Assembly: GCF_000143535.2 (NCBI RefSeq)
Contig: NC_037310.1
Coordinates: 2,294,001 to 2,358,000, forward strand
From: Botrytis cinerea B05.10
Lineage: Eukaryota; Ascomycota; Leotiomycetes; Helotiales; Sclerotiniaceae
DNA length: 64,000 nt
Direction: 5' to 3'
A model generated the notes under the pieces. The model had not been told where the DNA came from, did no database searches, and saw only the letters and a program-made list of their open reading frames with translations. Position 1 is the stretch's first letter. The number at the start of each line of letters is the position of its first letter. This document shows positions 46,319 through 59,321 of this stretch, one piece after another. A program made the position numbers and the translations under genes.

Positions 46319-47251
46319 GATGATGATATATGCAAGTTTTCTTTTCTTTCCCTGCAGGAGTCTCGTGGATTGTTTGCGAGTGTGAAGTATTTGTAGAGGA
46401 AATTTGCGAGGGAGAAGATTGATACGAGTTTTTCCTTTTTTTTTTTTTTTCCTTTTGGCGAAGGATGGATAAGTCTGCGAGGTCTGTTCTAGTATCGCGG
46501 GGGTGGGAAGGAAGTAGCCAGCTTTTGGGGAATGTGCGAAAAGGGACTTGAGATTGAGATGGTAATGCTGCGTAGGTATACTCCGTAGACAGGTATGTCA
46601 AGTGTCTGACATGAAACTCGGGGGAGGGATGGAGAGGGATGGAGGGTGTTTCTAAATAGAAATGTTTCCTCTTTGGATCACAGTGCAAGCCTCTTTTGTC
46701 TTGCTGCTTCGATGTTTGACTGGGGGGGAGGGAAGGGTGGAGGGGTATTTGGGATGGTGTGGGCTGGCTCGAGGCTGGTGGGTATGCAGGAAGTAGGCAG
46801 GAGGAGTCAAAGGAGGAGGGCTAACAAGTATTAGGTATTAGACACAGCACGTCGACGTCTTGAAGTAAATCAACAACAAGTTGCAGATAAATCAGTAGAC
46901 AAAATCCGCCCTTGAGATGCTTCTCGGATCGTTTTCACCCTTTTTAGACTTTGGACCTGGGGCCTTGGTATTTGGACCTTGGGATATTTTGGTGGGATTC
47001 CATTCAAGGCCTATGCAGGTGTACAGCTCGCGCGTTAGTATTTTTCTGGGTTGCATGAACAGAAAGGCGATGGATGCGTGAATGGAGGGAAAAACGACGG
47101 AAAATGTTTGGTTGGAATTTTTTATACTTTGCTTCCTGCGTCCTTGACTGGTGGAGATGCCGCCCACTGGTGCCCTCCCTAGAGAGAAAGAGAGAAAGAG
47201 CGAGACTAGAATACGCCCGGAAGCATGTTCAGAATTAGATTCGTGCTACTC

Positions 47252-47378
47252 GTGTGTGTGTATGTGTGTATATGTGTGTGTGTGTATGTATGTATATATG
47301 TATGTATATGTGTGTGTATATATGTATGTGTATATATGTATGCGTATATATGTATGTATGTATGTATATATATGTATA
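47252..47378. repeat. TG/TATG microsatellite, about 125 bp
   Basis: Interrupted TG, TATG and TATATG units on the plus strand. It is the inverse complement in type of the array at 49269-49517. Confidence 0.92.
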
Positions 47379-47582
47379 CCTTTTGCTTGCTACACTTACC
47401 ACACCTGCTACACTGTGATACCCACGTACAGATTGTGTGATCCATTGAACAATGTGAATCTGTGAATTTTGTATTCATGCCCCCTCCCTTCCCTCGCAAT
47501 GGCTTATACCACATTGGCATCGTAATGGTAAGCAACAAGTGGAATCACAGAAGAGGAATGCAATGTTCACCCAACACACATT

Positions 47583-47608
47583 CACCACCACCACCACCAC
47601 CACCACCA
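47583..47608. repeat. CAC trinucleotide microsatellite
   Basis: Eight to nine CAC units in a row. Confidence 0.92.
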
Positions 47609-48124
47609 GGGGATGGACATGCGGCATGCGATATGCAACATTGAAAATTCTCTAGCTTTGGGCGTCAATTGCAAAGGAAGCCGCCTGCTTACCTTATTAC
47701 CTTACGACCCTACCTTACGACCTGGGCCGGGGAGGTGTCTTCATACGAACAAGTGCCTAGTACCATTGGGTCGCCTTATGTATCATTATGTGATATCCTC
47801 ACTTCTCCTGCTTCGAATTCATTATCATTGGGCATTGTATCCAAATGCAAATCTACCGTGCCTTTGCGAGCATACCTTGGACACACGGGGGGACATTCTT
47901 CATTGGATGGTCCCCTGGTTCCGCCACACATTGGGATCCCAATCGTTGAGATCTTGCTAGGGAGGCACGGGAGGAAACGTGAGATCGGGTATTCTAGGCC
48001 GTTAGTTTCGATTCGATTTTTCAATTCCCATGTGTATGAGTGGATTGCTGGCGTTGAAGTCAAGGTGACCGAGTAGACGGCTGTCTCGCTGTACAGTCGT
48101 CAGAGGAAAAGGAAGGCGGAAGTG

Positions 48125-48156
48125 GGTATGGTACGGTATGGTATGGTATGGCATGG
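48125..48156. repeat. GGTAT pentanucleotide repeat
   Basis: About six units of GGTAT with single-base changes (one GGTAC, one GGCAT). Confidence 0.85.
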
Positions 48157-49138
48157 AAGATATCCTCGACGGGGCGACTTAAGTATGAGAGAGACAAACT
48201 TGGCGTGAAATCTAACCCATGAATCAAATCCTCCTTCCTCTCTCCAGACGTGTGTATCATCTTGGATAAATTCCCCTCGAGGCCCCCAAAAACATGAATC
48301 ACATTGCTCACACCCGGCTCCGTATCTCGTACCCAACTCATCACCCGTGTTTTATCTCAAGGTGTGAGGGATTGAGAAACTAAAAGTGCATCCCTCTTGA
48401 AAGATGGTGGCTTAGAACATGACTTGATAGTTGCATCACTGCTATATCGTGTACTCCCATTGATGCATCTTTCACCCAGATATAATCTAATCACGACAAC
48501 ATTACAGCATTGTCTGCGAAACTGTCACCTGTACGACAAAACACATGTATGGGATGTATCTATTTGATTCCTCATGCTAGTCCGCCCCGAGGAGAGAAAT
48601 CGCCTTGTCCGAAATACCTTCATTGGTCGGTCTACTCTCCGATTTTCTCCCCCTTCGTCTTGCCGTGTTTCTTCTGCATTGATGGTGTTGGTGCTAATTT
48701 GATGATTTGATGTTTCGACAGCCACGATTCCCATTTCTCTCATACAAGACGATTGCCCTTGGGCTGATACATTGCAAATGTATACTTTTCATGCTATGAT
48801 TAGCTGACGTTTGAACTCGTGCTTACCCGACGATCGCAGACAGGAATTAGTCGCAGGATGGCGCAAGTATGCGAACCAAAATAGATCGCGGGAGGTTTGA
48901 AGGGTGCGTAGATGTACCTTGGTGTGGGTGTGGTTCTTGTCGGTGTCTATCTGGATCTCGACCGACCCCGAGGGTAATTGATGTTGAGCATTTGATGTGT
49001 TTTTGTGGAGTGGATGGAATTCGCAGTGACGGGATTTGTTGGTGCTTGCTTGCACTCCTGAGAATCTGAGACAAACAAATGGATTTTGATATACAAGAGT
49101 ACGAACGGAGGGAGTATGTGATGACACTTTGGCGGTCA

Positions 49139-49181
49139 ATCCATCCATCCATCCATCCATCCATCCATCAATCCATCCATC
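49139..49181. repeat. CCAT tetranucleotide microsatellite
   Basis: About ten CCAT units with one CAAT interruption. Confidence 0.92.
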
Positions 49182-49268
49182 ATCTCTCCTTGACTCTCAA
49201 AAGGGACCAAGGGTTCAACGGCTCCACGGCTCATAGACATAGAGATAGATATAGACCATACCTACTAA

Positions 49269-49517
<249 letters not shown>

Positions 49518-49947
49518 CATTCATTACCTTTCGAAACAATCCATTATTATACTACTTGCTATCTAGTTCTCCTTCGGCCACTTTTACTACTATTACTACA
49601 TTCACCACTTCTACCACTTCTACCACTTCTGCCACTTCTGCCAACTCTCCCTAGTCCCCTTTGCACCAATCAAGCAATACATCGTCTTCTCTCGAGCTCT
49701 CACTCACTCCCAAGTAATGTCCAACCGTCAAAACATCAATTTCTGAAGGATCCAGATCCATCTACCAATTGCATCAAGATCATGTGTTGCTACGACTGAC
49801 AATTTGCATCTCAAGTCAATCTAATCCCATTCAGCATCACAACCCGTCTTCTCCTCTTCTCATTTGCATTGGAGGAAGGAAGATATTTGACCCTTTTTGG
49901 TCTTTGAGAAACGCATTCCTACCCTCCCGACTACCGACTACCGACTG

Positions 49948-50040
49948 CCACTCTACTCCCACTCTACTACCACTCTACTCCCACTCTACTCCCACTCTAC
50001 TCCCACTCTACTCCCACTCTACTCCCACTCTACTCTACTC
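49948..50040. repeat. 11-bp minisatellite CCACTCTACTC, about eight copies
   Basis: Eight head-to-tail copies of CCACTCTACTC (one with a terminal A), ending in extra CTACTC units. It is preceded by three ACTACCG-like 7-mers (about 49927-49945) and followed by a CTG run (50056-50072). The whole tract lies within 50 bp of the BEM46-like start codon and may be part of its leader. Confidence 0.92.
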
Positions 50041-50087
50041 TATCGTACTCTACTCTGCTGCTGCTGCTGCTGCCTCCTTTTCAACAC

Positions 50088-51575
50088 ATGAAGATGTCTA
50101 CACAAGATTCATCTGGCGGAGGTTATATTGAACAGGTAACTACTGTTACCAGTTCTATCGCAGGTTACCTCAAATTTCCTGTCCTTGTGTCTTCGGTACA
50201 TTTTCTTTCACACAATATTTGGTGGTCAACTGGGCCACGCTTGTTTTTCATTAGCACTTTCATTCATTGTACTCGTACTCACGAATAATTGCAGGGTATA
50301 ACTTTGTTACTAAGTTCTCTTCTTTACTTCAAGCAAAAGTATATATTTTTTTTCTTTTTCTTTTCCTTTTCCTTTTCCTTTTTCTTTTCCTTCTTCTTCT
50401 TTTTCTTCCATCATCAAATCGCACCACACATCACACACCACATCGTGCACTCATTCACAGCTTCCTAGAACCATGTTCCTATTTAATAAAATACTGATCA
50501 ATATGTTTCCTCAACCATCAGGTCCTTGATCTATCCAAGTTCCATCCCAAATGCCGCCCGCACCCAAGTTCCACGACCCTCACAATTCGGCATCTCGGAT
50601 TTCGAGGAGTTGATGATCCCTACACCTGATGGGGAAAAGCTTTCAGCCTTCTACATTCGAGCACCGCTGGCGAGGAAAAGAAAGAATGTCACAGTCCTCA
50701 TGTTTCACGGCAATGCTGGGAATATTGGTCATCGAATACCGATCGCGAGACGACTCATAAACGTTGTGGGATGTAGTGTCTTGATGTTGGAATACCGGGG
50801 TTATGGTCTCTCGACGGGATCACCGGACGAGAAAGGTCTCATGATAGATGCTCAGACTGGTTTCGAGTATCTTCGCAAACGAGCAGAGACGAGAGATAAT
50901 GATATTGTCATCTACGGTCAAAGTCTTGGGGGTGCGGTATCAATACAACTAGCAGCCAAAAATCAACACGACAAAAGACTAGTGGGTCTAGTTTTGGAAA
51001 ATACTTTTCTGTCCATGAGAAAATTGATCCCATCGTATGTATACGTCGAACACACACAACTAAATTCAACTACTAATATGCCGTAGTGTTCTTCCACCAG
51101 CCAGATATCTCGCCTATCTATGCCATCAAGTCTGGCCATCAGACACATACCTACCTACCATTACCGAAGTCCCCATTCTCTTCCTTAGCGGTCTCCTGGA
51201 TGAGCTTGTACCGTACGTTCTTATCTTTCCATTTCTTCTTCCCACACACCATCCTTTAGAATGATGACCCAATTTCCATCCACAAAACATGACCTCCCTT
51301 CTGGGACCAGATTACACAATACGAGAACTATTTGTCTGACTACCTCAAAACACACATTTTGATTAATGCCACAAAACTGCTCTATACCATACCTTTCCAC
51401 TGACTCCCCCAACCACAGACCTAGCCACATGCGTCGTCTCTTCGAGATCTGCCAATCCCCCACCAAAGTATGGAAACCTCTCCCGGGCGGTGACCACAAT
51501 TCGAGCGCGGTCGAGATTGGATATTTCGAAGCCATCGCCGATTTCGTCGGTAACCTAGACACAAAACAAGGTTAA
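50088..51575 (+). CDS. BEM46/ABHD13-like alpha/beta hydrolase
   Basis: Membrane-anchored serine hydrolase of the BEM46 (ABHD13) family, linked in fungi to membrane-domain organisation and hyphal growth; substrate unknown. Join 50088-50195, 50295-50338, 50522-51034, 51087-51212, 51419-51575 gives 315 residues. The four introns are 99, 183, 52 and 206 bp. An N-terminal membrane segment is formed across introns 1 and 2 (GITLLLSSLLYFKQKSLIYP). Catalytic parts: FHGNAGN (oxyanion loop, about 112-118), nucleophile Ser185 in GQSLGG, Asp260 in SGLLDELVP and His290 in PGGDHN. The third ATG codon (50094, MSTQDSS) is an alternative start two codons downstream. Intron 2 carries a long polypyrimidine stretch. 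The length fits the family. Confidence 0.93.
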
Positions 51576-53245
51576 CACCATCCACCGTAACTCCACACCA
51601 GGGAGCACGATCCAACATTCAAATCTTTCTAGCATGCATTGCGTTGCGTTCCAGCACAAAATTAATATAGCATTTGGCGAGGCGTTGGGTGCATTCCGGA
51701 TACTCCTTTTGATCAAGCGAGACCTAGACCTTCACTTCACTTGTGATATCCGTATGAGCGATGTATGGATATCTACGAAAAGTTTTTTTTTCTAGAATGG
51801 AGAAGATTTGGTGCAAGAGTAGAGCGAACGAAAAATTACATACACTTTATTATTACGAGATTCTATATCATGATAGGCATAGAGAGATGCAGTCAAGAAC
51901 AAGGGGGACCACGCGCTTTTGAGAAGCCGGTTTTGCATCCTACGAGTACATTCTTTCTACGTTTGATGTTCTACTGTTCATATATATGACAAGACACGCC
52001 ACGCAAATCACACATGCAATTTAATCATAGTCTAATCAAATTTTGTTTTAATAGAATTCTCATATTTTTCATTCCACACGTGCCATTCCTAGAATTTAAC
52101 CGGTATGATTTCATTTCTTTCCCTGCTCTCCATATTCATCTCTTCCTACGCAACGCACCGCAATGCAATGCATCAATTGCCCATCTGCATCTCTGCACTT
52201 TCTTAGATGAGAAGAAAGAAGAAGAGAAAAAAGCGAAAATTTCCTACACAAACAATTCAATAAACTCCTTCACACATACATAATGATCCTCGGGTATCCA
52301 TCCATCAAGTGCCTCCCATCTTCCTCTGCGCATTGCTTTTCCTTCTTCGAAAAAAGTAAACAAGAAAAGAATCCATCCTCTTTCCCATCTCTCCCTGTCC
52401 CAACCCCAAACCAAATAAAAGACAACAAAAAAAAGTTTCCTCTCTGAGCTCAAGAAGTCAAGTCCATTTCCTCCATTCTCTCCTGTCCCACCCCTCTAAT
52501 TCTTTCCCCCCTTCCCCTTATCACTGCGCGGTCTGTTCGCCCTCTTCCTCTTTTCTTTCCCCTTTCACACACTCTCTCTTGCTCCCCTGGTATATTCAAC
52601 AACTAAAACTAAAACTAAAACTAAAACTAAAACTAAAAACTAACTCCAACAAACCAGAGACATCATCACCTCATGCATACAATCATGAGCGCTGCGAAAA
52701 TCCCATCCGGCTATATTAACAACCCAAACCTGCGGCCTAAACGTTTGGAAATTTTTCGGAAAAAGTGAAAAAAAGAAAAGGAAAATACGCTGCAAATGTG
52801 GTTCCATCCCATCCTTCATAAAGAATCGCTCCATAACAGACACTCTAAAAACAATCTTATCGAATTTAGAGATCAAATGAAAAGAGAAGAAAAACATAAA
52901 AAAAATCAAATGAATGAATAACTCAGGCTTGTCTGAACGCCCATCCCTAAATCAAGAACGCCCCTTCTTTCCATACAGACCCGAATTGTGTATGCCAGGA
53001 ACTAGCTGTAGTCAGGCGAAACAAATAAAATGATCCAATATAATCATGTCCTGCCATCAAGATTGAGTTTATGACACCGCCCTATTTGCGCCGGTAGCCC
53101 TCGTAAATTGTTGCTTTTCTGTGCAAGATTATTCCGGAAGACGAGTACAGGTAAGCGTCCAAACGCCAAGTCAAGGATGTGTTATTGCTAGGAGAATCGA
53201 AAGAAAATGGAATAGTACACGTTGGAAGGGGCAGATGATGGCTCA
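51576..53245. other. convergent 3' region of BEM46-like gene and RhoGEF gene
   Basis: 1.7 kb, pyrimidine-rich on the plus strand, with one hexamer repeat (52602-52637). No gene seen; both neighbours end here. Confidence 0.55.
52602..52637. repeat. CTAAAA hexamer repeat
   Basis: About six copies of CTAAAA in tandem. It is not the telomeric CCCTAA unit. Confidence 0.88.
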
Positions 53246-56200
53246 TCAATCCATGGCGAGACGAGCAAAGTGCTTACTCCAGATCCAGCCAACTTGATCA
53301 GAGCCATCATCTTGATTTTTAGCCAACCATAGCTCGCCCTTCTCACCAATGACATCAAAGATCTAAGAATAAGTTAGTTTATGAAGAGAAATATCAGATT
53401 CATTTATCAACTTACTTCACCGGGTGAGTAGGTAAGATAAGGGTAACCAGCTTCAGTCTTAGTAGCTGCAATATTAAATTCGAATAAACTTGCTGCCAGG
53501 TAGATGACATTGTACCGACTTCTATGGGCACGATCCACTGAGGAGGCTCTTGAGGATCGAACGCTATCTTCAGGACCATCGGGTAAAGGCATTGCCGAAT
53601 GGAAAATGCCAGAGAATGGCCGTTGATCGCGAAGAGGTCCATCCACCATGTATGATGCAGATGCTTGAGTAGAACTTGATTCCCTACGATGTCCCAGATC
53701 TGTGCTAATTCTTGACATGCCACCATTATCCGAAGTAATGCTACGTGATGTTGATGGTCTGGTGGAACCATAAAGACGAGGGGCACTTGCATCTGGTGTC
53801 GCAGGAGAGCCCGATCCAGCACGAGAATGCCCTACAGAGTAAGCTGCTGGTTGGTATGGAGCATGCGCTGGGAAGCCAGGACCATTTGACAAAATTGGCG
53901 AGAATGAAAATTGCCCACTATGTCGCTTTGCAAAATCTGGAGTCGGTAGACATGGAGATGTATCATGTGGAGCTGCCAAGGACAAAACTCGTGGACGAGC
54001 GGACGAATCAGATAGCCGGCCTTTTGTTTTTATAGATTCGTTATCTTTAATGCTGGTAACGGGAGTTGAATCCAATCTGTCCAAAAAGCAATCGGCCTCG
54101 AGTGTACCATTGATGAGGCGAAGTTCTTGGGTTTGTGCGAGTACATACTTATAATCCCTCTCAAAGGATTGTAAGATGTCATTCTCATTCATTGGTATCT
54201 GGTTAGCATCCAACACAGTCTTGACTTTCTCTTGCCATATGTAGTACCAGGCTGTTTGACTGAAGATGAGTTTGGCAAGGATTGTTTGCCCTATCTGCGC
54301 CGTCAATACCGAGAGCCGGGGCATATCCGTCTTCAACGTTTCATTCAGAGCATCGTATTCTTTAGCTAGCAATTGAAGCTTTTCGTCAGGCTTCTTGCCA
54401 TTGGCTTTAACAGCCATCAACTTTTCATAATCTACGCGCCTTTTCGCACGTTTCTTCATGAACTCAGTAGGCCCAGAATACAACCGAATCACGGCTTCGA
54501 TTGGCTCAATGACTTCTTTTCGGATCTGACCAACCTATGTTATATTAGTATTGATAATGTTCAAGATCACAGAAAAATGCTTACATGGCTTTCCAAAGCA
54601 ACGCTCCCCATATCTCTCATCGACAGATTAAACTGAGTCCATCGAGCTTCCATTTCTGGGTGTGAAGAAGGGCTGTGTCGCATGACCACTTCCATAGCAG
54701 AAAGAAATCTGAGAAAATCGTTGACCCAAGTAGCAACCTGTCGAGTATAGTATTCAACATCACGCATGACTACTTGCAGTCGTAGGTAATCATGCCCAAA
54801 CTTTTCATGCAACTTGACAAAAACTTCATCGTCATGGGGGCGAACCACGTTAGAAGTCAACTTTTCTGATCGTCGTCCAAATGCCTTGGCGATTCCGAGG
54901 CGGACTTCTGATTCCTTGCGTTTTCGACCAACAATCTTCCCGACAACTGAAATGCGTTCTTTGAGCCTGTCAATAGTCTGCAGTAAGTTCAATGTTTCTC
55001 GAGCTGCAATCGAAAGAGCATTGAAATCTGGATGATCCTCAGCTGTATGTCTCACGAGGTTGTCGATTAATAGCTGGTATCGAGTAACCCGTTGGACTGG
55101 TTTAACCATCAGAGCGTCGAGATCCCAAGCAGCCGTTAAATCCTTTGCGACATTGTTACATTCGATAAGCCATACATTAACCGCAGGATCTGCTGACAAG
55201 ATCTTCAGGCGATCTGCTGCTAATTCACTGTTCTTCAGAAATTCCGTGTAGACTTCTTGCATCCTCCTGAGATGTTTACCAAAGGTATAGCCAATATAGG
55301 TCTTCCGGTCCCTTTCTTCATTGAAATCGTTAAACTCCGGAGGATCCGAGCTACTGTCATTTGGACCTAGCGATGCAGGAGTATTTGCCGCAGTAGTCGT
55401 TGTGGACGTAGCCTTACTTTGTCTGGCACGAGCCTTGGAAGTGTAGACAGCTGCCCCAGCCTTCTTCAGGTCATCTAGTAGAGTTGTCGAAAAAGCTATG
55501 ATCTCATCTGTATTTCGGAATATGGTCTTGATATCGCCAAAATCCAATTTGGGGCATGCTTCTGCTGTACCTTTGTAAATTTCTTCAACTACATTCATGT
55601 CTTTCAGATAAGCGGACTCTGTATCAATTATTTCCTCGATAATCTTTCGCCGAGTGAATAAACGTGCGCTTTTCTTCTTGGCAATTGCTTGCTCCTCCTC
55701 TGTAAGAGGTAGCAGGGGAACTTTAGGAGCGGGATAACTATTGTTTAAAGATACGTCTTCCTGAGATATTTGCATGCTTGATCTAGGGGTGAAAATGGAA
55801 GGTGTAGAAAGTGAAGGCCGCGGCGAAACTATGTCATCGCTTGGGCGTCTGGATTCAGCATGTCGGCTAGTAGTGTTTTGGCTGATTTGATCGGTACCCG
55901 ACTGTGGACGACTATCTTGCATAGCAGGAGGAGGGGGTGTACGATTAGGGGGGCCTAACTTCGCAATTGCATCCTTCCGAGAAGTATGCTCTGAAATTAG
56001 TGGAGGAGTGAGGTCGGACCATACTGGGACGGTTGGAACGCTATAGATGGTGTCCGAGTCGAATCCGAGGCCGAATCCGTTGTGGGATGTCAATGGAGGT
56101 AGTTCGAGTCTAGAAGAATTCTCGGAACTTGTGTCCTCGATCAGCCTGAGTGGCCCGGGAGAAGGAGGCAATTTTGGGGGCGGTGTAGGAGCTTTCTGCA

Positions 56201-59200
56201 GTTCAGGAAGCGAGATTTTCGTGTTTATCCACTTCTGATTCTCATCTTGGGAAACTGGATCATCTGTTGTCGCAACTGAGAAATCGGTCCAAGCAGAATT
56301 TCGGTTTTCACGGTGGTAGGTGTCAGATGTAAGATATAACTCGCGATTCTGGTCATAAGATGGCCCATACAAGTCTTCTTGTTCACTCGTATTCCCGGTG
56401 TTTCCCGCGCGATTGTCATCAGAACTTTCATACTCGATATCTGTGGGAGTGTATAAGTCCGGTTGTCTATCGTTCTCTAGTGGCGATAGGGACTCGGCAA
56501 GTGCAGTGCGCAAAGCTGGCAATTCTAACCTGGGGCCTTCTCCGGAATATGTGTCTGATTCTGAGTGTAGCTGGGAGCTGTCCGTATCTTCTTCAATTCT
56601 GATGGGAATATCTACCAGCTGCTGAGAACTTTCGTCGTATAAACCCAAACCGGTAGGCTGAACAATATCATGGTTGATACTTGCAGGAGCAGCTGCCTCG
56701 AAGTTCATGTGATGCATTGAAGTCGGATTAAAGATTTCTGATGCCAACTTCTTCGCGCTTGGGAGATCTGTAACAATGTCTTTGGCTTGATCATCATAGG
56801 TGACGACATTTGATGGACTTTCAGAGGCTTCTGATGTCAGATCATGATCAATGGACTCTGGCAATGCTTTACTAAAATCCTCCTTTGGAGTCGTTCCTAT
56901 TGAGGTTTCCTCGACGGAAATTCTATAAGAGTCCGTTGTAATCTTCGCTCGATCCTCAGGAGTCACATCATCTACTTCGAACACTTGAGCAGGTACTGCA
57001 ACTGAATCCGCAAGCTTTATAGACGGGATACGGGCAAGGCGGGCAGCTTCTGTCTGCGCTTCGTTTTCAATAAAAGTTGTGGCAGAGATATTTGAAATTG
57101 CGGACATTGGTACATCCTCTTCAATAAATGCTCCAGGCATGCCGTTAGTGACACCCAAAGTTGGCGAATCTTGATCCATTACAATCTGATGCTCAACTGG
57201 TGGTGGGGAAATTTGTGGGTCGAAGCTTGTCAAGATCTGCAATGATTCGGGCCCTGGTGATGGCATATCTGGAATCTGATCTCCACTCGAAGAAGTATTT
57301 CCATGTTCAGACTTGGGGCTTTTGTCACCGTTTGTGGCTCGAGTACTCTGTTCGTTGACATGGTGTGCGTGAGATGCTCGAATCTTCTGCAGTTCAGATT
57401 CATGGATTGACTTAGTATATGCGCGTGTAATTTGTGCCCGCCGTGCTGCATAGTTAACTGGTTCTGTGTTTGTTGTCTTACGTCCTTTCGTCTCATGAGT
57501 TCCGCTAGCTCTAGTCGCTTTAATCCCAGCTCTTGTATCATGTGGCGATGCCGATCCATCCACTGCCTTTTGTCTTGAACTAGCGGTGGTTGCTGCAGAA
57601 ACAGGCTGCCGAGGACGTGAACTTCGTAATGGCGGGGAGTTTTTTGCGGGCGGTGCGGAAATGTAAGCTTTCAAGCTACCACTGCTAGAGACTTTGTCTG
57701 GGCTACGCGTCTTGGCACGGCTGTTAGGAGGTACAGAACGAGTCGCTGATGTCATCGAGCGTCCCGCAGGACTCCATGGTCGATGATCTCGAGGAACCTT
57801 TCCATGGAGCGCGCGTTTGCCAGTCAGGGGAGAACTCGCACGCGTTGATGGAGAACTTGATCCATCTGACTGAGTACTCGAGCGTTTGAGTGCAATAGGA
57901 AGTCGAGATGACAGCTTTGGAGGCTGAAGTTCGAATCCACCCTCAGCTTCTACATGAGAAGAATCTAGCGCAATGTTTGGATCTGAATCCTTGGCATTGA
58001 CTGGGGATTCTGGTAATAGAAAAGAGGAGCGGTTGACATTATGCATAGTATTTACCTTGGTGTCTGCAAAATCACTATGAGCACGATTGTGCCCTGACCT
58101 CCGCGGCTTGTTTGGCTCTACGTCACCGAGCGATGGCGTTACTCCCAGATACCAGGCGGTTGGCGAAGTTGGAGATATATCGGCATCCGTGCGACTCCGC
58201 TGCTCAGTAGAGATAACCGAAGGTAGCCCTGATTCAGATGTCCTTCTTGTAGCAGTTGGTATACCGTAGCCAGCTTCAAATGTACCTTGACCCAAAGTTG
58301 AAACCTCTCCAAATAACGGACGCTTCTCCGGCACCGCAGGTGGTGGTTGAGCTTGAGATGCTGGCGAAAGATTATTCATTGACTTCGAAGTTGAACTGGA
58401 TTTGGTACTTGGTGTATTCCTCGTCCGCATGCTGCGGGCAGAACCCAAAGAAGCATTACTTGATTGTTGGTCCTCCGTCGCAAATCTCGGTCGTTGCATT
58501 GCCCTTGTACTGGATGAAGGCGATTTAACTCTGGTTGATCCCGGCTCCCTCATAGTATTACTTGCCCTTAATGTCGAACTCGTAGTTGTAGGTCCCGGGT
58601 TACTAGCCACGCGGGCAGAGTATGGATTCGATCGATCCCTCATATATCCGGAACTGATCCCAGCACTATCTTTTGTTCGTACCGAAGGTTTCCGTGGCAT
58701 GGGAAGGGACTGATCATTGTTCTGATCAAAGCGCTTCAAGAGATCCTTCACACTTGGTTTTTGTGAGGGTTTTCCGTATCCATTGACTAGTGGTTTGGTT
58801 GATTGCTTTTGATTGCTTTCAGCATGCGATAGATTCGAGCCGAAGGGTGGTCGCGTTGTGGTTCTTGAGGTAGAAGGGGTTTGTTTTGGCGGGCTGCTGG
58901 TATTACTTGATCGCATTGTGGAGGAAGCCGGTCTAACATCTGATGTTGTAGCAGCCATATCTAATAATTGATCCGGCGGGCCGTTTGTCTGTTGAAGCGG
59001 TTGATAATCTCTGTAGAAGTCATCTGGCTCACCACCATCATCAGAAGAGTTCATATAGCCATGCGTATTGGTAGTCTGTAACTGTAAATTCGAGGTCGTG
59101 AGAAGAGGAAGCTTAGGAGGGTGAGGGGGGGCCGGGTCGAAGTCAAATCTCTGGGAAAAGTGAGGAGATTCGCAAGTGGTCGACGGAGGTATTTGCCGGT

Positions 59201-59321
59201 GTTGTAGAGTCAAATCCGACGAGTACTGGGATTGAGATTGGGATTGCGCTGGGGACTGAGCTTCTGACTGGGGAAACGACCTAGAATAAAAATTCTGGTC
59301 ATCTTGAAATCCATCCTCCAT
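53246..59321 (-). CDS. Rho-family guanine nucleotide exchange factor with DH, BAR and SH3 domains
   Basis: Large activator of Rho/Cdc42-type GTPases, predicted to act at polarity or septation sites. Exons 59321-54585, 54534-53416 and 53362-53246 give 1,990 residues; both introns are short (50 and 53 bp) and phase 0. The first 1,200 residues are disordered, rich in Ser, Pro and Thr with many possible phosphosites. The DH domain spans about 1213-1457: ARLFTRRKIIEEIIDTESAYL at its start and the CR3 helix DALMVKPVQRVTRYQLLIDN. A BAR-type coiled-coil region follows (about 1480-1720; LYSGPTEFMKKRAKRRVDYE), with no PH domain visible. The SH3 domain at the C-terminus (about 1925-1990) is completed only by exon 3: SPGE joined to IFDVIGEKGELWLAKN, then DQVGWIWSKHF. 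This architecture resembles animal Tuba (DNMBP), with S. pombe Gef1 as a DH-BAR relative. The target GTPase is inferred, not shown. Confidence 0.93.

Noticed and set aside
47151..47538. Open frames of Cys/Val/Tyr repeats on both strands
   Set aside because: Translation of the TG/TATG microsatellite.
52602..52637. Telomere-like repeat
   Set aside because: The unit is CTAAAA, not CCCTAA; no TTAGGG/CCCTAA array was noticed, so there is no sign of an internal telomere or a telomerase RNA template.
57934..57944. B-box-like GTTCGAATCC suggesting a tRNA
   Set aside because: It lies within the RhoGEF coding sequence and has no A box or cloverleaf around it.
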